A stretch of DNA of 5,057 nucleotides, from the NCBI GenBank assembly GCA_946886925.1, contig CAMPJQ010000255.1:1-5057 (forward strand), in the 5' to 3' direction. Positions within the stretch are counted from its first letter, which is position 1. Every line of letters starts with the position of its first letter. The DNA comes from an uncultured Terrimonas sp. Its GTDB lineage: Bacteria; Bacteroidota; Bacteroidia; Chitinophagales; Chitinophagaceae. A program made the translations under genes and the position numbers. The notes beneath the pieces are model-generated. The model was not told the origin of the DNA and did no database searches. It saw nothing but the letters and a program-made list of their open reading frames with translations. Shown here piece by piece: positions 1-4,727 of this stretch.

Positions 1-85
1 AACACAATTTATTCAGGTTCAGATAAAGCAATCAAACCGCATTCCCTGTTTGGTAAGGGACACCGGATTGCGTATTTTATTAGCA

Positions 86-117
86 TAAAAATACTAACAA
101 AATTAGTATTCAACAAG
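86..117 (-). promoter_or_regulatory. Possible leftward promoter overlapping the left palindrome
   Basis: Read on the minus strand, a CTTGTTG element (plus 111-117) is followed after 20 bp by TATTTTTA (plus 86-93), which resembles the Bacteroidota -33 TTTG and -7 TAnnTTTG boxes. The layout matches the regulator promoter at 1416-1445: TTGTTG, a 2-3 bp gap, the ACTAA-N5-TTAGT palindrome, then an AT-rich -7 box. Transcription would run out of the left edge. No start codon that opens a convincing reading frame lies in 1-80 on this strand, so any target gene begins outside the window behind a leader of roughly 80 nt or more. The match to the promoter consensus is imperfect. Confidence 0.35.
90..110. 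promoter_or_regulatory. Perfect palindrome, candidate operator of the XRE/S24 regulator (left site)
   Basis: Arms AATACTAA (90-97) and TTAGTATT (103-110) are perfect inverted complements around a 5-bp centre, CAAAA. The core ACTAA-N5-TTAGT at 93-107 is the same pattern, with the same spacing, as the palindrome inside the promoter of the regulator gene at 643-1398. Dimeric XRE/LexA-type repressors bind such dyads, so this is inferred to be a second target of that regulator. It lies 84 bp before the lipoprotein start and inside a possible leftward promoter, so it could control either direction. It is too short and its loop too AT-rich to be a convincing terminator. Confidence 0.65.
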
Positions 118-118
118 T

Positions 119-149
119 TTTGTTTATAAAAATCTTTGTGGTATTCCTG
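119..149 (+). promoter_or_regulatory. Possible promoter of the small lipoprotein gene
   Basis: TTTG at 119-122 is followed by exactly 19 bp and then TATTCCTG at 142-149, which matches four of the six fixed positions of the Bacteroidota -7 box TAnnTTTG. A transcript would start near 156 and give a leader of about 40 nt before the ATG at 195. The left palindrome ends 8 bp before the -33 box, close enough for a bound regulator to affect it. The -7 box is weak, so this is tentative. Confidence 0.3.
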
Positions 150-194
150 AAGAATAAGATGAGCGAAATGATCGTTAAGTGCTAAATCAATAGA

Positions 195-602
195 ATGCTA
201 TTCCCTAATATTAAAGCTAAAATTCAGGTAGCCTGTTTCTTTCTTTTTTTGATGGCTGCTGTAGCAGGCTGTAAAAATAAATACACTTATATAGTGGGTA
301 TTGAAACTGAAAAGTCTGTAAGAGCAAAATCTGATTCAGCCGCATACATGGTTGCTTTTAGAAGATATATTTTACTTAAAAAGTTCTATGGCGATCTGGT
401 TGAAGCAGGCGATAGTTCGGCAATAAAGTATATTCCTGATCATTTTATACTTTTCAACAAAGATGGAACGGATATAACCCAAACAGTTCGTTTCTTAAAT
501 AAAGACGCCATAGAAAAAGCTTACATTGAAGTGATCAGCAGAACACCCAATAAGTGGAAAAAGACAAATACCATTACCCGAAGCAAACAACCTGGAGAAT
601 AG
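195..602 (+). CDS. Small putative lipoprotein of unknown function
   Basis: This encodes a 135-residue protein that I do not recognise. The N-terminus looks like a lipoprotein signal: lysines at 7 and 9, a hydrophobic stretch at about 12-24 (VACFFLFLMAAVA), then a lipobox VAGC with Cys26 as the expected lipidated residue. Residue 27 is Lys rather than Asp, so outer-membrane or periplasmic attachment is likely. The mature part of about 110 residues is soluble, rich in Lys, Tyr and Thr, with one cysteine only (the lipobox) and no recognised catalytic motif. An in-frame stop at 183-185 makes the ATG at 195 the only sensible start; there is no Shine-Dalgarno sequence, as is usual in Bacteroidota. 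The gene faces the regulator gene tail to tail with 40 bp between them and no clear terminator hairpin. A candidate regulator operator lies upstream at 90-110. By eye it is more AT-rich than surE and lpxB. The lipoprotein call is fairly firm; its role is unknown. Confidence 0.8.
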   Translation: MLFPNIKAKIQVACFFLFLMAAVAGCKNKYTYIVGIETEKSVRAKSDSAAYMVAFRRYILLKKFYGDLVEAGDSSAIKYIPDHFILFNKDGTDITQTVRFLNKDAIEKAYIEVISRTPNKWKKTNTITRSKQPGE

Positions 603-642
603 TTAGCAACGGATGGTCCATTTCAAACTTAAATCGCAAACC

Positions 643-1398
643 CTAATTGTACTTCTTCTTCAGTACGGTTACCTGATCCTGCAGGTTGCTTACCAGGGAA
701 GCCAGTTGATTTACATCCCAGCGCTGCTGGCTGGCTACTTTGGTGATGACCATTTGAGCCTGCCATAACTCTAAAATATCTTCAGCATTTACCTGGTAGG
801 GCTGATAGGACGGGTTATCGCTTACGAGCGTAATTTTGCTTTTATTCCGGTTGTTTTTTTCAACACGTTTGTATACAATCCCTTCATTACGCGATACCAC
901 AATAAAAGGAGTATTGTTTTTTGCATCTTCGAGGCTGCTTATTTTTTGGCCTACAATCACAGAACCGCTGGGCGTGGGCAGCATACTGTCGCCAACAATT
1001 TCAAATGCACGGTAATTGCCTCCCGCCAGCATGGGTAGCGTAAAGGTATTCAGTTCATCAATGAACTCTGTATCGGCATATCCCGCCAGGTAGCCTGCAG
1101 CGGCTTTTACCGGCACAAAATGAATGAGATTGTTTTCCGACATTAATTTTTGCTGCCTTCGTTTGGCTAAATAATTGCCTTTTACTTCACTCAAATCTTT
1201 CCGCAACAGGTCATCCAGCGTTAGCTTAAACATATCTCCCAGTTTTTCCAGCACGTCAATACGCGGATCTGCCCGCTCCTCTTCATAAGCGCCCACCAGC
1301 GAACGCTTGATACCTAATTTATTGGCAAACTCTTCCTGCGTCCATCCACGCAGTTTGCGAAGGTATTTCAGGTTTTGACCAGCAAGGGATTGTGCCAT
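643..1398 (-). CDS. XRE-family repressor with LexA/S24 autoprotease domain
   Basis: This 251-residue protein combines an N-terminal XRE helix-turn-helix domain (about 7-66; core TQEEFANKLGIKRSLVGAYE) with a C-terminal LexA/S24 peptidase-like domain (about 93-220). The catalytic dyad is visible: Ser138 in GDSM and Lys177 in VYKRV, 39 residues apart as in LexA-type proteins (37 in E. coli LexA). A likely self-cleavage site is Ala101-Gly102 in AAAGYLAGY, about 37 residues before the serine, with Ala105-Gly106 as an alternative. The last 25 residues (LASLVSNLQDQVTVLKKKY) look like a short coiled coil, which may help it form dimers. Members of this family are stress- or damage-responsive repressors that inactivate themselves; the inducing signal here is unknown. 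The ATG at 1398 gives the full HTH domain. Its promoter contains one perfect and one near-perfect ACTAA-N5-TTAGT site, so self-repression is likely. There are no phage genes nearby, so it does not look like a prophage repressor. It is not classical LexA, whose DNA-binding domain is a winged helix. Confidence 0.93.
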   Translation of the reverse strand: MAQSLAGQNLKYLRKLRGWTQEEFANKLGIKRSLVGAYEEERADPRIDVLEKLGDMFKLTLDDLLRKDLSEVKGNYLAKRRQQKLMSENNLIHFVPVKAAAGYLAGYADTEFIDELNTFTLPMLAGGNYRAFEIVGDSMLPTPSGSVIVGQKISSLEDAKNNTPFIVVSRNEGIVYKRVEKNNRNKSKITLVSDNPSYQPYQVNAEDILELWQAQMVITKVASQQRWDVNQLASLVSNLQDQVTVLKKKYN

Positions 1399-1413
1399 AC
1401 TAATTATTTTAGC
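1399..1413. promoter_or_regulatory. Near-perfect second operator next to the regulator start codon
   Basis: ACTAA (1399-1403), 5 bp, then TTAGC (1409-1413) matches the ACTAA-N5-TTAGT pattern at 9 of 10 positions, and both this copy and the perfect one have a T before ACTAA. Its centre is 23 bp (about two helical turns) from the centre of the perfect site at 1422-1436. It lies between the regulator's likely transcription start and its ATG, so a bound repressor would block transcription there. Two sites on the same DNA face would suit cooperative binding by a dimeric repressor. Confidence 0.5.
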
Positions 1414-1415
1414 TG

Positions 1416-1445
1416 CAAACTACTAATACTATTAGTTACAACAAA
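1416..1445 (-). promoter_or_regulatory. Promoter of the XRE/S24 regulator gene
   Basis: On the minus strand, TTTG within TTTTGTTG (plus 1439-1446) forms a -33 box. After an 18-bp spacer comes GTAGTTTG (plus 1416-1423), which keeps the TTTG half of the Bacteroidota -7 box TAnnTTTG. Transcription would begin near 1409, leaving a leader of about 10 nt before the ATG at 1398. The palindrome at 1422-1436 fills most of the spacer, the classic place for a repressor that blocks the polymerase. Confidence 0.55.
1422..1436. promoter_or_regulatory. Perfect palindromic operator in the regulator promoter
   Basis: ACTAATACTATTAGT is a perfect dyad with 7-bp arms (1422-1428 and 1430-1436) around a central C at 1429. 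It lies between the -33 and -7 boxes of the regulator's own promoter. The same ACTAA-N5-TTAGT core occurs at 93-107, and at 1399-1413 with one change. Position and symmetry point to autorepression by the adjacent XRE/S24 protein; this is inferred, not shown. Confidence 0.7.
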
Positions 1446-1544
1446 ATATTTTTGCTAAAAATTTACAGATACCCTAATATCTTTTTCCGGGATGCGCCTA
1501 AACCATGCTACGCATCCACCTTCCCCCTCTCACTTCTTTCCTCA

Positions 1545-1579
1545 AGCTATCAGCTTTCAGTCGTCGGCTATCGGCTAAA
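1545..1579. repeat. Degenerate heptanucleotide tandem array (RGCTATC type)
   Basis: Five consecutive 7-bp units can be read: AGCTATC, AGCTTTC, AGTCGTC, GGCTATC, GGCTAAA. The phase is kept throughout although the units differ by one to three bases. Similar 7-bp tandem repeats are described in cyanobacteria as STRR sequences, and in my experience comparable strings are common between genes of Bacteroidota. The function is unknown. Confidence 0.65.
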
Positions 1580-1596
1580 GTTTGCTAATGAAGATC

Positions 1597-1624
1597 TTCA
1601 CACTTTCACTTTTCACTCTTCTTG
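1597..1624. repeat. Short heptanucleotide array (TTTCACT type)
   Basis: Units read TTCACAC, TTTCACT, TTTCACT, CTTCTTG; the two middle copies (1604-1617) are identical. On the other strand the unit is AGTGAAA, which is close to the AGTGGTA unit of the array before lpxB at 2799-2850, so the two may belong to one repeat family in opposite orientation. Confidence 0.5.
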
Positions 1625-1651
1625 CCTGCCATTCTGTTTATTTCGCTGCAA

Positions 1652-1682
1652 TTTGGGCGGCAACCAAATAATCATGATTTTT
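1652..1682 (+). promoter_or_regulatory. Weak candidate promoter for the surE operon
   Basis: TTTG at 1652-1655 is followed by 19 bp and TGATTTTT at 1675-1682, which fits four of the six fixed bases of TAnnTTTG. The start of transcription would be near 1689, giving a leader of about 17 nt. A second -7-like string, AATATTTG (1691-1698), has no matching -33 box. Another promoter further upstream cannot be excluded. Confidence 0.25.
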
Positions 1683-1705
1683 ACAAAATAAATATTTGCA
1701 TCTCA

Positions 1706-2494
1706 ATGGCGAAAGCTACACGTAAGAAAAAAGAACCCATTATACTGGTCACCAACGATGATGGCGTAATGGCGCCGGGCATCCGCAATTTGGTGGAAGC
1801 GGTAAAAGGCCTCGGCAAAATAGTGGTAGTGGCTCCCGATAAACCACAATCGGGCATGGGGCATGCCATTACCATTGGTTCACCGCTCCGGCTGCAGCAG
1901 GTTCAGTTGGCAGAAGGTACAGAAGCATGGAGTTGCAGCGGCACTCCGGTAGACTGTGTAAAACTGGCTGTAGATAAAATACTGGGACAGAAGCCGGATA
2001 TATGCATCAGCGGTATAAATCACGGACCCAATCATTCCATTAATGTTATTTATTCCGGCACTATGAGTGCGGCTATTGAAGCTTCTATTGAAAGCATTCC
2101 TTCTATCGGCTTTTCACTGCTTGATTACAGCATGGAAGCGGATTTTACCGCAGCACGCAAATACGCCAGAATAATCGTTGAAAAAATAATACAGCGAAAA
2201 ACAGACAAGCACCTTTGCCTCAACGTAAATTTCCCTGCCATTGATGAAAGCCTGGTAAACGGCATCAAAGTATGCAGGCAGGCATATGCCAAATATGAAG
2301 AAGATTTTGATGAAAGAAAGGACCCGACGGGAAAAAAATATTACTGGCTTACCGGCGCCTTTGTAAACTTCGACAAAGGAAAAGATACCGACGTTTGGGC
2401 ATTGGCCAATAATTATGTGAGCGTGGTGCCCGTGCAATTTGATCTGACCAATTACGTTTTAAAAACCAAACTCGAAAAAACTTTTAAACAGTGA
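1706..2494 (+). CDS. surE: 5'/3'-nucleotidase SurE
   Basis: SurE is a metal-dependent cytoplasmic phosphatase that removes phosphate from nucleoside monophosphates and also shows exopolyphosphatase activity in some species; it is tied to stationary-phase survival. Known active-site residues are present: Asp18-Asp19 in VTNDDG, Ser49 in PDKPQSGMGHA, and Asn105 in SGINHGPN, followed by the family block YSGTMSAAIEA (116-126) and, near the C-terminus, NYVSVVPVQFDLT. The ATG at 1706 gives 262 residues, the normal SurE length, with a short basic leader (MAKATRKKK) before the first strand. An in-frame ATG at 1622 would add 28 residues unlike the family, so I reject it. No Shine-Dalgarno sequence is seen. 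The stop overlaps the GTG start of the next gene, and lpxB follows, an arrangement I recall from other Bacteroidota. All key residues are intact. Confidence 0.96.
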   Translation: MAKATRKKKEPIILVTNDDGVMAPGIRNLVEAVKGLGKIVVVAPDKPQSGMGHAITIGSPLRLQQVQLAEGTEAWSCSGTPVDCVKLAVDKILGQKPDICISGINHGPNHSINVIYSGTMSAAIEASIESIPSIGFSLLDYSMEADFTAARKYARIIVEKIIQRKTDKHLCLNVNFPAIDESLVNGIKVCRQAYAKYEEDFDERKDPTGKKYYWLTGAFVNFDKGKDTDVWALANNYVSVVPVQFDLTNYVLKTKLEKTFKQ

Positions 2495-2790
2495 TTTTTA
2501 AAAAAGACAACCTTCCCTTTGGATTGATCCTGGGATTTATTGCCCCGCTGCTGAGTCTTATCATTTACTACTTTTTAAAATTTTATCCCCTGTACAGCCT
2601 GGGTGATATGTTTGGGGCTTTACATGAGAATAATAGGCTGATCACAGCTATCAGTATTCCGTGTCTTTTTTTAAATATCGTTATTTTTACCTTATACATT
2701 AATTCCCGTAAGGATCAAACGGCTAAGGGTGTTTTTGCAGTAACCCTCTTATATGCTGTTGCGGCATTTTTGTTTAAGGTTTGGGGATGA
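2491..2790 (+). CDS. Small three-helix membrane protein between surE and lpxB
   Basis: This 99-residue protein starts with GTG at 2491, overlapping the surE stop by 4 bp (GTGA), a typical sign of translational coupling. Three hydrophobic segments are visible at about 10-29, 51-70 and 80-97, separated by short polar loops (SLGDMFGALHENNR at 36-49 and NSRKDQTAK at 71-79). The basic start (KKD) and the RK in the second loop favour the N-terminus and second loop being on opposite or same faces only weakly, so topology is uncertain. There are no catalytic motifs. Its place beside lpxB suggests a membrane role, perhaps connected with the lipid A pathway, but this rests on neighbourhood alone. I recognise it only as a conserved-looking hypothetical protein. 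The gap to lpxB is 74 bp and carries a tandem repeat. Confidence 0.85.
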   Translation: MIFKKDNLPFGLILGFIAPLLSLIIYYFLKFYPLYSLGDMFGALHENNRLITAISIPCLFLNIVIFTLYINSRKDQTAKGVFAVTLLYAVAAFLFKVWG

Positions 2791-2798
2791 GGGAGGGA

Positions 2799-2850
2799 AG
2801 TGGTAAAGAGTGGTAAGTGGTAAAGAGTAGTAAGTGGTAAGTAGTAAGTA
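2799..2850. repeat. Heptanucleotide array (AGTRGTA type) before lpxB
   Basis: The stretch contains four AGTGGTA units (2799, 2809, 2816, 2833) and two AGTAGTA units (2826, 2840), then a partial AGTA. An AAG triplet is inserted after the first and third units, which gives a higher-order 17-bp tandem duplication (2799-2815 and 2816-2832) differing at one base. The array fills most of the gap between the membrane-protein stop and the lpxB start, inside the presumed operon. It codes for nothing sensible. Copy-number change by strand slippage would be expected; an effect on lpxB expression is speculative. Confidence 0.85.
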
Positions 2851-2864
2851 ATGCGCATTATTTA

Positions 2865-3980
2865 ATGAAATACTATATTATTGCGGGAGAGGCATCGGGC
2901 GATTTGCACGGGTCGAACCTGATCAAAGAATTAAAAAAAACAGATTCTGTTGCCGATATCCGCTGCTGGGGTGGCGATATGATGCAGGCTGCCGGCGCTC
3001 ACCTGGTAAAGCATTACCGTGAGCTGGCCTTCATGGGATTTATTGAAGTCGTTAAAAACCTTCGCACCATTCTCCAAAACCTTTCTTTCTGTAAAAAAGA
3101 TATTGCCGGGTTCAAACCCGATGCGATCATACTCATTGATTACCCCGGTTTCAATTTGCGCATAGCCCAATGGGCCAAAACCCAGGGGATGAAAGTTATT
3201 TATTATATCTCTCCCCAGGTGTGGGCCTGGAAGGAAAACAGGGTAAACATCATTAAGAATTGTGTAGACAAAATGCTGGTGATCCTGCCTTTTGAAAAAG
3301 ATTTTTACAAGAAATGGAACTACGAAGTGGAATATGTGGGACATCCGCTGGTGGAAGTAGTAGATGAATGGCAGGAGCAGCATAAAAGCACCGTAAAGAC
3401 AAACATCATCGCCCTGCTGCCCGGCAGCCGCAAGCAGGAGATACTGAAAAAATTGCCCGTAATGCTTGAAGTGAGCAGGCATTTTACGGATCACGAATTT
3501 GTGGTAGCCATGGCGCCGGGATTGGATAAGGATTTTTACAACAATATGCTTAGCGGTTATAACAATGTGAAAGCCGTGTCGGGCAAAACATACGATCTTT
3601 TAATGCAGGCAACGGCCGCTCTGGTTACTTCTGGCACGGCTACATTGGAAACCGCATTGTTTGGCGTGCCCGAAGTGGTTTGCTACAAAGGCAGTGCCGT
3701 TTCGTATGAAATTGCGAAACGGGTAATTAAAATAAAGTACATTTCACTGGTAAACCTTATTATGGACAAGCCTGTGGTAAAAGAGCTGATACAGCATGAA
3801 CTTACAGTAAGCAATGTAAAAAAAGAATTACACGAACTGCTTACCAGCAAAGAACGCATTGAACAACTGCAGGAAGATTACAGCGCACTAAAAACATTAT
3901 TGAGCAAAGGAGGACATGCATCTGCAAATGCAGCAAAAGCCATCAGCAACTTTTTGCAAAACGGACGATCATTACAATGA
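2865..3980 (+). CDS. lpxB: Lipid-A-disaccharide synthase LpxB
   Basis: LpxB is a GT19 glycosyltransferase at the inner face of the cytoplasmic membrane. It joins UDP-2,3-diacylglucosamine and lipid X (2,3-diacylglucosamine 1-phosphate) to make the lipid A disaccharide, releasing UDP. The 371-residue length is close to E. coli LpxB (382). Family motifs in order: GEASGDLHG (8-16), LIDYPGFN (90-97, with the conserved Asp92), SPQVWAWKENR (116-126), VGHPLV (158-163), LLPGSRKQEI (184-193) and the nucleotide-binding region TSGTATLETALFGVP (255-269), then KYISLVNLI. The ATG at 2865 opens directly on the first beta strand (MKYYIIAGEAS), so the start is secure although no Shine-Dalgarno sequence is present. 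It is probably transcribed with surE and the small membrane gene. Its last 38 bp overlap the end of a small gene on the other strand. It shows that the host makes lipid A and so is a Gram-negative diderm. Confidence 0.97.
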   Translation: MKYYIIAGEASGDLHGSNLIKELKKTDSVADIRCWGGDMMQAAGAHLVKHYRELAFMGFIEVVKNLRTILQNLSFCKKDIAGFKPDAIILIDYPGFNLRIAQWAKTQGMKVIYYISPQVWAWKENRVNIIKNCVDKMLVILPFEKDFYKKWNYEVEYVGHPLVEVVDEWQEQHKSTVKTNIIALLPGSRKQEILKKLPVMLEVSRHFTDHEFVVAMAPGLDKDFYNNMLSGYNNVKAVSGKTYDLLMQATAALVTSGTATLETALFGVPEVVCYKGSAVSYEIAKRVIKIKYISLVNLIMDKPVVKELIQHELTVSNVKKELHELLTSKERIEQLQEDYSALKTLLSKGGHASANAAKAISNFLQNGRSLQ

Positions 3981-4110
3981 GGGCGAAAAGAAAAAGCAAA
4001 ATGGAAATGCGGTTGATGCCGTGCATATATTTTATCCATTGCGTACGTTCCTCCGAGGGATCTTTCTTTTTCAGATAGAGGTATTCTGCAATTTGGCGCC
4101 ATACACCCAT
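3943..4110 (-). CDS. Small single-helix membrane protein (DUF6728-like)
   Basis: This short minus-strand gene encodes 55 residues, from ATG at 4110 to TGA at 3943-3945. The protein has a polar N-terminal part (MGVWRQIAEYLYLKKKDPSE, then a basic WIKYMHGINR at 25-34) followed by one membrane helix at about 35-52 (ISILLFLFALIVMIVRF) and a four-residue tail. Positive charges before the helix predict the N-terminus in the cytoplasm. The pattern of EYLYLKKKDP, MHGINRIS and a terminal helix resembles, from memory, a small Bacteroidota family called DUF6728; the name is unverified and the function unknown. The gene overlaps the 3' end of lpxB by 38 bp tail to tail. A -7 box TAGCTTTG lies about 27 bp before the ATG. 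Strong amino-acid logic (Trp/Tyr-rich start, clean helix) and the promoter argue that it is real rather than a chance antisense frame. Confidence 0.8.
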   Translation of the reverse strand: MGVWRQIAEYLYLKKKDPSEERTQWIKYMHGINRISILLFLFALIVMIVRFAKSC

Positions 4111-4136
4111 AGCATTGCATTTAACTGTGTAAATTA

Positions 4137-4167
4137 CAAAGCTAATGTATAAAACCTTCCGGATAAA
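4137..4167 (-). promoter_or_regulatory. Promoter candidate for the 55-residue membrane protein
   Basis: On the minus strand, TAGCTTTG (plus 4137-4144) is an exact TAnnTTTG -7 box. Exactly 19 bp upstream lies TTTA (plus 4164-4167), one base off the TTTG -33 box. The start of transcription would be near 4130, about 20 nt before the ATG at 4110. The gene could also be reached by readthrough from the SRPBCC gene upstream. Confidence 0.45.
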
Positions 4168-4204
4168 TAAATGACAGAAGAATTAAAATGATCCCGAGGC
4201 CTCT

Positions 4205-4645
4205 TCACTTATTTTCTGCCAATTCCTTTACTACCTGTAACCCTTTGGCAAAGCCATTGTTCATCATGGACTCATGGGCTTCTAAAGTATCCACAGCAAC
4301 CTCTAATTTTGTTGAACCATTTTGTTCTGTCAGGGCATATTTTTCCAAAGCACCGGCATAGGCTTTTACTTTTTCACTTGTGGTATCATCCACACCATCA
4401 GTCACGTAGCCCAAATGTTCAAAGACAACAGCATGCGGCACATCAATTGTTTTAATAGTGCTTATCATGCCATTTCCCTTGTCGTCTGTAAAAAGTGTTC
4501 TGCCTCCTGCCTTCCAGTCGCTCTCCATTTGTGAACCTGGGGCAAAAAATTTTGTCCATTCCGGATAGGTTGCATTGCTCCAAAGCGCATCCCACACCTT
4601 TTGCGCGGGAGCATTAATGCTTACAGAAAATTGTAAAGGTTTCAT
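4205..4645 (-). CDS. AHSA1-type SRPBCC domain protein
   Basis: This is a 146-residue single-domain protein of the SRPBCC/START-like superfamily, AHSA1 (activator of Hsp90 ATPase homologue) branch. The family forms a deep cavity that binds hydrophobic ligands; the ligand here is unknown. Recognisable blocks are FSVSINAPAQKVWDALW (6-22), TYPEWTKFFAPGSQMESDWKAG (26-47), the FEHLG strand, and the final amphipathic helix (FAKGLQVVKELAENK), which packs over the cavity in this fold. I chose the ATG at 4645 because the domain begins at once (MKPLQFSVSINAP) and this is the usual length; an in-frame ATG at 4714 would add 23 residues (MRNKIFAIHRAVPVHQ...) unlike the family. The gene follows the VOC gene by 82 bp on the same strand and may be co-transcribed. 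Both families are common in small stress or small-molecule-handling operons, but no specific job can be given. Confidence 0.9.
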   Translation of the reverse strand: MKPLQFSVSINAPAQKVWDALWSNATYPEWTKFFAPGSQMESDWKAGGRTLFTDDKGNGMISTIKTIDVPHAVVFEHLGYVTDGVDDTTSEKVKAYAGALEKYALTEQNGSTKLEVAVDTLEAHESMMNNGFAKGLQVVKELAENK

Positions 4646-4727
4646 TGCAGTGTTTTTTAATTTTAATTGATGAACCGGTACTGCCCGGTGTATTGCAAAA
4701 ATTTTATTTCTCAAACCGGCGCCGTAT

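Larger units (their letters stand above)
1447..1705. other. Intergenic region between regulator and surE, no gene supported
   Basis: This spacer between divergent genes holds no convincing coding region. It contains two short heptanucleotide arrays (1545-1579 and 1597-1624), a pyrimidine-rich stretch at about 1518-1543, and a weak promoter candidate near surE (1652-1682). Reading frames that cross it give low-complexity peptides with no resemblance to known proteins. Confidence 0.7.

Noticed and set aside
42..60. Possible hairpin TCCCT / AGGGA
   Set aside because: Only a 5-bp stem with an 8-nt loop and no T-run after it, so it is not a convincing terminator.
9..86. Minus-strand frame of 25 codons from ATG at 86 (MLIKYAIRC...)
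   Set aside because: Very short, no family resemblance, and its start codon would overlap the -7 box of the proposed leftward promoter.
1..129. Open frames at the left edge on the plus strand, ending in stops at 86-88 and 127-129
   Set aside because: Two frames are open at once, both are short, and neither translation resembles a known protein. One could be the tail of a gene from the left, but there is nothing to choose between them.
1452..1691. 79-residue plus-strand frame through the surE upstream spacer
   Set aside because: It runs through the heptad arrays and pyrimidine-rich DNA, and the peptide is low-complexity with no domain-like pattern.
1622..1705. N-terminal extension of SurE by 28 residues
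   Set aside because: The extra residues do not fit the family, and the ATG at 1706 gives the normal SurE length with the first beta strand close to the start.
1545..2850. CRISPR-like reading of the repeat arrays
   Set aside because: Units are 7 bp and directly joined, with no unique spacers and no cas genes.
2114..3494. Minus-strand frames of 107 residues (2114-2437) and 187 residues (2931-3494)
   Set aside because: They are antisense to surE and lpxB, whose families are certain; the peptides are rich in His, Phe and Tyr as mirrored coding sequence usually is.
3878..4152. Longer frames on both strands around the lpxB end (minus 3878-4120, plus 3916-4152)
   Set aside because: Neither gives a protein-like sequence. 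The 55-residue minus-strand frame at 3943-4110 in another phase does.
4646..4714. N-terminal extension of the SRPBCC protein by 23 residues
   Set aside because: Family members start just before the first strand, as the ATG at 4645 does; the extra part is not hydrophobic enough for a signal peptide.
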